The position numbers and the translations under genes are program-made. Under the pieces are notes generated by a model, which worked only from the letters and a program-made list of their open reading frames with translations, had not been told where the DNA came from and made no database searches. Of a stretch of DNA of 64,000 nucleotides, positions 55,762 through 64,000 are shown piece after piece. Each line of letters opens with the position of its first letter. The first letter of the stretch is position 1. The stretch comes from Paramyrothecium sp. XJ0827 (lineage: Eukaryota > Ascomycota > Sordariomycetes > Hypocreales > Stachybotryaceae): positions 806,001 through 870,000 of the forward strand of contig JAJFPB010000006.1 of the NCBI GenBank assembly GCA_020881915.1. Reading direction: 5' to 3'.

Positions 55762-57266
55762 ATGGCCGTCTCCAGAACCCCCGATTCCTTTTTAACCAAG
55801 ACAGCTAGTCAACTACAGGTGTCAGCGACTCTGGAGATCAATGAAATTGTCCAGCATCGGTTGTCTCGAGGCTTAGACATAGTTCATCTAGGGTTTGGCG
55901 AAGCCACATTTCCCATTCAGAAAGATGTCGCCACAGCACACAGGGAGGCTAGTGACGTGACCAGCTACCTACCCGTCGCTGGCCTGATGAAGTTGAGACA
56001 GGTAACCCACCCGACGTCCATTTTCAGATTGTTTCTGACTTTTTCATGTCCCAAGTCTATTTCTCGCTTTCAGAGTCGTCGTTTGAAGTCTGCTATCAAG
56101 CCAGAACAGGTCGTTGTTGCGCCTGGCTCGAAACCCCTGCTGTTCGCACTCTTCGATGTCCTCGACGGCGATATTATTTTGCCACGGCCTTCGTGGCTCA
56201 GCTACGAGCAGCAGATCCTGCATGCGGGGAAGCGACTCTTTTGGGTTGAGACGGATGAGGAGGACCGTCACACAATCACCGGTTTGGGCGCCGTTCCATA
56301 ATTACGTGAACCAAGACTGACATGGAAGAATAAGAGTCGTCGCTCGAATCCACGTTTGCAAGGGCCGTTGCCAACGGAGGTAACCCTCGGGTTATGCTCA
56401 TCAACAGTCCATCCAATCCTACTGGACAAGCGTTCGCCAAGGACACGATTGAGATGATTGTGCGATTTTGCAAGAATCACAACATTACACTCATTAGTGA
56501 TGAGATTTACTCTGACATTGCATTTGACGAAAAACACGACTCCAGTCCATGTTCAGGTGATCGACTTCAGAAAGGCAACGTGATCTTGACGGGTGGCCTC
56601 TCAAAGGTAATGAGCCGAAACGCATATCTCTTCCAGAAAGCTGACAAGCCCTAGACTTACTCAGCAGGGGGCTGGCGCATCGGTTACGCCATTCTGCCCG
56701 ACACCGAGTTCGGAAAGAGATTGCAAACCGCCGTGCTTGCATACGCTTCTGAATGCTGGTCGGCGGCATCAGCTCCAGTGCAAGAGGCAGCCGCAGTGGC
56801 ATTCGACACAAGCCCGGAGATGGACTTGTACCGGAGACAGGTCACCCTTCTGCACAAGAGATGTACCATCGATTTGTACAAAGCTTTGCTGGGGTTTGGG
56901 CTTGCCGTCGCCGAACCAAAAGGAGCTTTTTATGTGTATCCCTCATTTCACCCTTTTACCGAACAGTTGGAAGCCCGTGGCATCAAAACCAGCGCTCAAC
57001 TATCACGATGGTTGATCGAGGAGTGTGGAATTGCTACACTTCCAGGCTCTGTTTTTGGTGAGGACGATGCAGGTTTACCTGGCGGTCGGTACCGCTTGCG
57101 AATGGCAACCAGCTATCTGTACTTCCGAAGCAAGGAGGAACGATACAGCCAGGGATACGATCTTCTCGTGTCGGCCTCAGAAGGTTCGCCAATCGAGTTG
57201 CCACTGTTAAAGGAAGCCATTTCTGCGATACAAAAGGCAGTTGCAAAGCTCAAAGGAGCAGAATGA
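55762..57266 (+). CDS. PLP-dependent class I/II aminotransferase
   Basis: Fold-type I aminotransferase, 449 aa. Exons are 55762..56001, 56056..56281, 56335..56606 and 56655..57266. The N-terminus carries GFGEATFPI, then YLPVAGLMKLRQ. Intron 1 ends most plausibly at CCCAAG, giving LRQSISRFQSRRLKS; a later AG at 56073 is also in frame. APGSKPLLFALFD and LPRPSWLSYEQQ precede the substrate motif INSPSNPTGQAF. Intron 3 rebuilds the Schiff-base site GGLSKTYSAGGWRIGYA (Lys246). YRLRMATSYLYF near the end holds the carboxylate-binding Arg. Closest general relatives are aspartate/aromatic aminotransferases and ACC-synthase-like proteins; substrate is undetermined. It is convergent with a C6 factor 98 bp away and shares a promoter motif with it. 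Confidence 0.9.
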
Positions 57267-57364
57267 ACAAATTTCTTGACCATGATGCAGTCGACACTGG
57301 TTTCTGAGCTGGTCCATGGTTTCGCGCAAAGAAGTCCTGCCGAGGAGCAGTTTGTCCTCAAGTA

Positions 57365-59639
57365 TTATGTCTGCCATGTGGAATCTTGTGGCGGTTCATC
57401 AAATAGTCCATTGGTAGAAAACATATCCCAAAGAGTGTTCATTTCGTCGAAACCGAGAACATCTTTGAACGTGTCAAAGTCATCCCAACCTGAATCGTTA
57501 CTCAACAAAGGTTCTTCGATTCGAATTGATACCGATTCACCAGCTGGCTCAGTGTAGTCAGTAGTGCTGTTAGCGAAAGAACGAGACCCGAGTTGCGAGG
57601 AGGTCATTGGTGGCTGGGATGTTAAAGCTAGTGAGATGACTCGAAGGGTATCATTGGCTAGGGCCTCGAACTGAGTCTCCAGCTTGGAGATGAGCTCTTC
57701 CTTCCATCGCTCGTTTATGATAGCGAGGCATATGGAGCATGTACGAGCCCAGGCAGGGAATTCAACTAACAGGAATGCCATGCCGGCACACTGAACAATC
57801 TTTTGAAACCCCCTTCGGCCTGTGATCAACATTGTCAAACCAGCAAACACAACCCCCTGTACAAGCATCCAAGAAAGAGGAACGTGGCTGGTTCGTAGTA
57901 TCTTGATCATATTGTCGAGATAAGCGCCAGCAGCTCGGATGCAATTTTCCAGCGATTGTGGGGTTGGGTTAGGACACAATGGACTTGAGCGATGCAGCAC
58001 AAAGGATGTTCCGTGATAGAGTCGGTCCCAGTAGCTAGACAGGAGTCAGTGAAGTAATCTAAAAATAAGTTGGCGACAACAAACCTTTGGGGGTATGCTG
58101 ATACGGCTTGCAGGCGACGATGCGGGATATTTGCTTTCCAACCATCTAACTCAGCCTGCAGGCCGGCTATGATAGTCTGTTGTTGATCAGGGGTTGAAGA
58201 CTCGACTGTATACTTAGCACAATAAACCCTAGATAAGATTCTACTCTGAATTCGTCTATGTTCGACGTAGTGGCACGCAATTGCCGTCTCGTCCCTAGCT
58301 TCAGGCAAAGCTGCGGTAATGTAGTCTTCCCCAATAGAAGGGGGACGGCCCAGGTTGTAAGCAAGGCTGATCTCAATCGAATAGGCTGTCCAGAAGACGC
58401 TGTTTCTCTCATCTTGTTGTTCGTCCCTTGTGTTTGGACTCCTTGGCAGGTGGTGCAAGCCTATTTCGGTAGCCATCTAAATGTTATTAGTGATGTGGAT
58501 CCTTGCTTAATGTTGATTATTGTCATTACCCGCATGGCCAGGCCCGCCAACTGCCATTGACTGGATCCAACAGGCCCGTATGATCCGTATATCGAGATAA
58601 GAAGGATGATTTGAATGTTCGAGATGTTTGGCTGTAGGTTTTGATTGCCATGGTCAAAGTAATACAATGATTTAAGGTACAAGGCTACTGGCGACAAGTT
58701 TGAAGTAGAGCCGGAGCTAATGTGATCCGAGCCAGTATCTCTCATCTGTTCAACTGTGTTGGTCCTGTTGATGGCTCCGAGGGCCATCACAAGGTAAAAA
58801 ATGACCATATTAACATGCTGGTCGCCGTTCTGGCTCGCTTCGGCTCTGCTGGTCATCTGCTGACCTTGGCATTTCTCAACAATGCGTCTCAGTTTATCTG
58901 TATGCAGTAGTGGGTACAGTGGTTGTATCCACATCTCATATGATTGTAGGAGCAGTTGGACGTCGGCGGATGAGAGCGTTGTGTATTCGTCAGCCGTATC
59001 GTCTATATCAGCGTTATGACTGTGACTGGTATTTCTGCGACGCAAGTGGCGGAATCCAGGATCCTCTGTCGAGGCAAATGACCGCGCAATAGACGTAGCA
59101 AATGCTGCAAAGAATGCACCACTTGATGGCCCAAGGTACCTCATGTCTCCAGTAGCATTGAGGGCAACTAAGCTCAAGTCTGGGCCATCTTCGACCGTTT
59201 CAAAGTCACCAGGATTGCTCATATGTTGAGCGTTTCGAAGGAAGGCTGAATCCCGCATGGATGACGCTTGAGTATTTAGCTGTACTTGATTGGACTCAAG
59301 ACTTGTCCCAGTTGCCAAATTGGCGCATTCAATACCCCAGTTCCGTTGAATCTGGCCTTCAAGCCATGCAACTCTTAATCGAGCCTGTTTTAGCGCCCTG
59401 GAAATTGTCATTAACGGCCAGTTGAGAAGTGCCGACTGGACTACGGGTGCCTACTCTATCGTTTCGCTTTTCCTGATTCTGACATACGGCTCGCACGCCA
59501 CACCGACAGCATGGCAGGCAGAACAACTGGGATGGCCAGTGCACTATAGCAGTCAGAAAATAGCCCTTTTGATTTTAGATATCGCCCTCCTTACCTTGAT
59601 TTTCTTAGAATGGCAACGCAGGCATGCCTGGAGAACCAT
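57365..59639 (-). CDS. Zn2Cys6 transcription factor facing the aminotransferase
   Basis: Nuclear regulator, 687 aa. Exons are 59639..59595, 59543..59455, 59397..58530, 58476..58085 and 58034..57365. The zinc cluster is split by the first intron: Cys6, Cys9, Cys16, Cys22, Cys25 and Cys32 (spacing 2-6-5-2-6). Next comes a short helical segment ALKQARLRVAWLEGQI that is likely the dimerisation coiled coil. A fungal_trans middle-homology region follows (YEMWIQPLYPLLHTDKLRR, then MATEIGLHHLPRSPN and NSVFWTAYSIEISLAYNLGRP). The C-terminus is acidic and aromatic (DSGWDDFDTFKDVLGFDE), as in activation domains. A CGG-N10-CCG site lies about 200 bp upstream of its own start and a related one upstream of the convergent aminotransferase. 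This suggests autoregulation and control of that gene (inference). Confidence 0.9.
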
Positions 59640-60851
59640 GTCCAAAAGGGGCACAAGTATTGGCAATTGTACGTAGAGAAAGCTGCACTATCCGAAGGCA
59701 ATGGAGATAAACTGAAGTTTTTCAGCATTCGACTTGAAATGGTCATCGCGCTCTATCGTCACACTCCAAGTTTGCCGGACACTCGTTGAACCAAAGTGTT
59801 GGTGGTGACCAACGGAGAGAGAGCCCCGATTTTGGAGCGGTCGGAGATTTTTCGCCGAAAGGCTAACAAGATTAGATAAGGCTGGACTAATCACGATAGA
59901 GAGCCCTCCACCTACCTATATACTGCCTAAGGGTTCCAGGTATCAACAGTCCATTGTGATATGTGAATGGACTTTTAGACACGAGAACCTAGGGTAAGAG
60001 AACGCCGAGCATATTGGAATAAAGGTATCAGAGAACGGGGGTGTGCCACAGAGAAATCTAGATAATAGGCAACCGAGTTACTGGATAAAACAGTAGTCCA
60101 ATCTGATTACACAAGAGACTCACTAAGAACAGTGGTCGAAGCTATGGCAAAATTCCGACTTGATGGAGGAAGAAAGTACCCAGATCTTGCAGCTTCAAGG
60201 ATGAAGTAGTTACTGGCCCCAAGAGCATATCAATATGGGAACACAAAGATTGAGGATGAGCGACTGAGTAATCTATCATACAAGGTGCTCAAGACCAGGC
60301 GCATGTTCCCGCCGTCGAACGTTGCATGATGGGCGGCAAAAACGAAATTATACTCCCCAGTACTCTCTTGATCAAAGCATGCCGACTTAGATGGGATCCA
60401 AATCTTCTTGGGGTGTCTTTTCTCAAGTACTAGTAATTGAGGGATTGATAAACCTTGCACCCGCGACTACGCGCATCACAAGTGGCAATACTTAAGAAAT
60501 GTCGAGAACATTTGCCGGCACACCGCTAAAGAAGACAACAAAAACTGGTTCTACCAATTACCGGGGAAGAAACCTACTGAGGCATTTGGCTCTTTCAAGC
60601 ATTCCCCTCATTGGAGAACCTCGCCGTTAGCGGGCGTACGACACCATGACGTACGGTCCCCTCCTCTCCTGGTTCCAGGGTAGTGCGATGACCTCATCCA
60701 TCCTCCTGTCGATCGGTGCAACGAACTTGGCGATGTGATACTTGTTTCTGTACACCTAGGATTGATGTCCTCGGTGATTTTTCTTTCCAGTATTTTCTGA
60801 GATACACTCCGCTCAGCGACAATTGCACTGAATTCCATTCGGTACTCCACT
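59640..60851. other. Divergent intergenic region
   Basis: Promoters of the C6 factor (left) and the disordered protein (right). No gene recognised between them; one short minus-strand frame (60230-60460) is not convincing. Confidence 0.4.
59842..59857. promoter_or_regulatory. CGG-N10-CCG site upstream of C6 factor
   Basis: CGGAGATTTTTCGCCG shares the exact 14-bp word GATTTTTCGCCGAA with the aminotransferase promoter, in the same plus-strand orientation, and keeps CGG-N10-CCG spacing. A GGAGCGGTC word overlaps its left end. Confidence 0.55.
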
Positions 60852-62155
60852 ATGACTGCACCCGAGCCATTGAAAGAGAAACGATCCAAGTGGAAGGTTT
60901 TCTCATCATCGAAAGATAGACAAAGGAATGCGGAAGTGGAGGACACCAATCTGCCATTGCCTGACTCCGCTTATGGCAGCAGTGAGCCCAGTAACTCGCT
61001 GACGACCGAGAATGACTCGAATCGCTCCAAAAGCTCCCGAGACCTCCAGCTGCCTTCGACCGGCCCCAGCCCCATGATCAAACGCGAAACGCACACAAAT
61101 CCAAACACGGGACAAGTTATCACAACCACTACGACAACGACGACAACAACGACGACGGTCACGAATTCAAATGGGACAACGTCCACAGTTGAACAGCCTC
61201 GAGTGGTCACGGAACTGCCAGCACCTATCGAGCAGGATGCTGCAGTAGAAGAGCCAGCTTCGACAGAACATCCATTGACGGACCCCCAGCAACCTTCACC
61301 AGGCCGGCGGCAGAGTCTGGAGACCCCAGGACGTCGGGTCATCCCGTCGCGCGAGAACGTATACAACCAGGGTCCGCCCGATGTACCCGCCATACCAGAG
61401 CGCAGTGTCAATAGGAACTCTGGCGCCGATCAGATTCCCCTGCCGCTTGCACCTAAGAAGAGTCCAGTTCGACCCAGCCACAACGTTCCCAGCTCGACCG
61501 GCAATTTAGGACCACCGGAGCTGCCGCCGAAGAGGGCTCTGAATCCTCCGCATGACGCCACTTACGCGACACCGGCCAATAATCCGCAACAACAGGCGCC
61601 ATCGGAAGATCGTTTGCGACATGCTCCGTCGACGTTGCAGAACCTAAAGTCAGCTGCTGCGGGCATCCACGTAAGCTATCATCACGCTTCGCTTGTCATA
61701 CTCCATTGACTGACATTATCTCAAAGGGTGCTGGCGAAACTCTGCGTGGAACGCTCAACTCGACCGTAGACCGGCATCTGGGGGCCAATCCTCAGGCCAT
61801 GGAAAAGAACCAGGCAGCCATCGACGCAGGGCGCTACGAGCTCCAGAAAAAGCAATTCTACCATCTGAACGACCCCGAACATGACCAGAAGCCAAGGTCG
61901 TTCGCGGATCCGCCAGCGAACACAGAGTATCAGTGGAGCGTGGAAGGTGGTGGGTCAGCTGATGCGGACAAAGACAGAGGCAGGAAGGGCGGAACGAGCA
62001 GACTCGGCAATTTCCTCAGCAAGGTGACGGATCGACCACCGGCTGGGGATGTCAGAGACAACCGAGAGACGCAACCGGTACCAGAGAGGGCAAGACTTCG
62101 GAAGCGGAGTAGCTCTATCCAAAGGATTTCGACTCTGAGCGTTGTGGGAGAATGA
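60852..62155 (+). CDS. Disordered conserved fungal protein, 415 aa
   Basis: Exons are 60852..61670 and 61727..62155. Most of the protein is low-complexity, rich in Pro, Ser, Thr and Gln. The junction and start of exon 2 carry the best conserved block, SAAAGIHGAGETLRGTLNS, followed by a helical segment (NQAAIDAGRYELQKKQFYHL). A run of twelve Thr codons lies near residue 95. Pro-rich stretches (PPELPPKR, PAIPERS) could bind SH3 domains. The C-terminus is basic and serine-rich (RLRKRSSSIQRIS), a likely phosphorylation region. There is no signal peptide or catalytic motif. Function is unknown; the conserved block is familiar from hypothetical proteins of other ascomycetes. Confidence 0.82.
61122..61157 (+). 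repeat. ACN trinucleotide repeat coding poly-threonine
   Basis: Twelve consecutive Thr codons (a mix of ACA, ACC, ACT and ACG) inside the disordered protein gene; length is likely to vary between strains. Confidence 0.75.
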
Positions 62156-62561
62156 GAGACTAATGGTAAACGTTGAACACGACGTGGTCGACAGAGTGTA
62201 ATCAGGGTCATATGCACTGAACATTTTGTCGTGGAGGATAGCAAAGCCACAGGGCACGAGGAATGACATGTACACTACCCAATCTTTCATCAAACCATTC
62301 CCAAGGGAGCGGAAATAACGAACATCTTTTTTTATGTAACACGATTTCTTCTAGATCATGATCAATTTGATGGATAAGTTGCTTTGAGGAGAAAATAATC
62401 TGCAAGGACTTATCAAGTAAGCCAATTTTTGCCATTCATTATTAGAAAAGACTTAGTGTGCAGTGAGAGACTGAATAATTTATTTCTTTTCACAACGAAG
62501 ATCAAGAGAATCACTGTACAGCTGTCTCCAACTCATAGTCGAATAGCCTATTCCACCATAC
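62156..62561. other. Intergenic, convergent 3' ends
   Basis: 3' flanks of the disordered protein gene and the GH43 gene; no coding signal. Confidence 0.45.
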
Positions 62562-64000
62562 TCAAGTCCATCTAGGCACAACTGGAATAGCTCTATCCTT
62601 GTCAACGAACTGAGCAATGGGGTCATATGTCCAATTCTGGAATTTACCCACGCCGCCGCTGGGACAATCCAGGCCCTCGCCGGCACCATTACAAGTCGCG
62701 AAGACACCGATCAGAACGCCGATGAAGGTGCCGCTAGAGCCGCTGTCCAGGCGTGACACCAACTGACTGGGTGCAGAGCCAACCTGGAGACGGGGTCCAT
62801 CACGAAGTGACGCGCTTAGAGTGAACGTTGCCGGATCTGGGGTATCAATGTGAAGACGAACAGATTTGGCATCCGCCCAATCTTTTGGTAGGCGGATGGT
62901 TCGTGGTGCAGGGTGGTTTCTTCCAAAGGCATTGAAGCGCAGAAACAGACCTGCCTCCTCAGAACAAGGCTTCAGGTAGGCGATACTGAGTTCGATGTGG
63001 TTCTCCTGGGCCAGGAAGACTGTTACCCCGGCCTCCTGGCCGACTCTAGTCGCGTCGATAGAGACATCCACGCTGAAATGAAAGATGGTCTGCGTCTGTC
63101 TTCTACCGACGAACGATATGCCTCGTTGGCCCGTGATGTTGACATCCTTGTTCCGGGGAGAAGCAGTGAGGTTGGCCCTGCTGGGGGTAATCTCCAGACC
63201 GTCATTTGTGAACCTGAAGTTTTCGTACCGCGGCACACGCCAGTACAAAAAGTGCTTCGGCATTGTAGACGAGGACTCGAATATGTAGTCATCGGGATCT
63301 CCATTGAAATGCCCATCACCAGGAACATCCCTGGACTCTTCTGGCAGGGGCCAGACTTCCACCTCCCCACGCACCGGGTCAATAACTGGCCACTGGCCTT
63401 CGTCCCATCTCGCAGGGGCCATGACCGACTCACGGCCCATAGGTAAGTTTCTGTTCTCCGGTCCATTTCGTGAAGCGTGAACGATTGCCCACCAGTTGCC
63501 GTTCGTATCGTCAAACAGATCACCATGACCAACTCTCTGGAAATATTCCTGAGTGCCACGGTTGGTAAGAATCGGGTTCGCCGGGTTGGAGGTAAAGGGC
63601 CCTGTAATAGTCTCTGCGCGAGCTATAGTCACAGCATGATTCATTCCCGTGCCACCTTCAGCAAGCATGAGATAATACCAACCATCTCTTTTGTAGATGT
63701 GAGGTCCCTCTGGCCATGTACCTCCAGTTCCATTCCAGAGTTTCACTGGATCGCTCAAGTCTCCCGTAACCAAATCTAGTTCCTGGAGGACTATACCTTG
63801 CGTAGCCACATAGACCTTGCCGTCGTCATCCCAGAAGATGTCAGGATCTATCTTTGTCGGGTGGAAAATGAGAGGGTCACTCCAGGCATCGTCGCTGAAT
63901 GGATCCGTCGTGCGGAACAGAACGCCTAAACTGCCAGGACCCAGATTCTCGAGCGTAGCACCATTAAGGATGTACTCGCATATTACAAAAAATTCGTTGT
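62562..64000 (-). CDS. Glycoside hydrolase family 43 protein, 5' end outside window
   Basis: The visible 479 or so residues are the C-terminal three quarters of a GH43 enzyme (beta-xylosidase/alpha-arabinofuranosidase group, retaining the five-bladed propeller). The frame is open to the window edge. Near the edge IDPDIFWDDDGKVYVA is typical of the second blade. WPEGPHIYKRDGWYYLMLAEGGT contains the candidate catalytic acid Glu, and RVGHGDLFDDTNGNWWAIVHA the conserved His/Asp loop. From about the middle a beta-sandwich C-terminal domain of the GH43_C2 type follows (ISFVGRRQTQ, QEAGVTVFLAQ), ending FQNWTYDPIAQF. The start codon and any signal peptide lie beyond position 64000. Likely role is hemicellulose side-chain or xylo-oligosaccharide hydrolysis. 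Confidence 0.9.
   Translation of the reverse strand, partial: NEFFVICEYILNGATLENLGPGSLGVLFRTTDPFSDDAWSDPLIFHPTKIDPDIFWDDDGKVYVATQGIVLQELDLVTGDLSDPVKLWNGTGGTWPEGPHIYKRDGWYYLMLAEGGTGMNHAVTIARAETITGPFTSNPANPILTNRGTQEYFQRVGHGDLFDDTNGNWWAIVHASRNGPENRNLPMGRESVMAPARWDEGQWPVIDPVRGEVEVWPLPEESRDVPGDGHFNGDPDDYIFESSSTMPKHFLYWRVPRYENFRFTNDGLEITPSRANLTASPRNKDVNITGQRGISFVGRRQTQTIFHFSVDVSIDATRVGQEAGVTVFLAQENHIELSIAYLKPCSEEAGLFLRFNAFGRNHPAPRTIRLPKDWADAKSVRLHIDTPDPATFTLSASLRDGPRLQVGSAPSQLVSRLDSGSSGTFIGVLIGVFATCNGAGEGLDCPSGGVGKFQNWTYDPIAQFVDKDRAIPVVPRWT

Overview
The window is nuclear DNA from a filamentous ascomycete (Pezizomycotina). Most genes carry introns of 48-85 bp with GT...CTRAY...AG signals. The gene content is typical of that group: Zn2Cys6 regulators, HET and NACHT proteins, an HsbA-type secreted protein, an extracellular intradiol dioxygenase, GMC and GH43 enzymes, and DAL5- and UNC93-type transporters. 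The species cannot be named from the sequence. Exon borders below were read by eye from reading frames and splice signals; none has transcript support.

Layout. 0.3-3.5 kb: a small unknown gene and a C6 transcription factor. 3.5-8.7 kb: AT-rich, gene-poor DNA around a HET-domain gene. 8.9-17.3 kb: four metabolic or lipid genes on the minus strand (SMP-C2 protein, threonine aldolase, GMC oxidoreductase, intradiol dioxygenase). 20.5-21.2 kb: an HsbA-like secreted protein. 22.0-27.3 kb: a divergent NLR/effector pair. 28.0-34.0 kb: a PD-(D/E)XK-like protein, a conserved unknown and a DAL5-type transporter. 34-39.6 kb: gene-poor. 39.6-48.6 kb: an UNC93-like transporter, a metallo-beta-lactamase-fold protein, an amidohydrolase and a large membrane protein. 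50.5-52.5 kb: a broken HET gene. 54.7 kb: a small cysteine-rich secreted protein. 55.8-59.6 kb: an aminotransferase facing a C6 transcription factor. 60.9-62.2 kb: a disordered unknown. 62.6-64.0 kb: the 3' part of a GH43 glycosidase that runs off the window.

The most interesting locus is 22.0-27.3 kb. A 1227-aa protein with the order short N-terminal motif, NACHT NTPase, C-terminal HET domain is transcribed divergently from a 294-aa HeLo-like protein. A 26-residue segment at the extreme N-terminus of the NLR matches, without gaps, 14 of 26 residues at the extreme C-terminus of the small protein. This is the arrangement of fungal amyloid-signalling NLR/effector pairs (NWD2/HET-S type). Here the pair is combined with a HET domain fused at the far end of the same NLR, which is not the classical HET-NACHT-WD40 order.

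A second lead is regulatory. The promoters of the aminotransferase and of the C6 factor facing it each contain a CGG-N10-CCG site inside an identical 14-bp core, which suggests a small regulator/target unit. Other points are a HET gene with both a nonsense codon and a frameshift, a dioxygenase whose last exon adds a hydrophobic tail, and an upstream ORF that overlaps the start of the first C6 factor.
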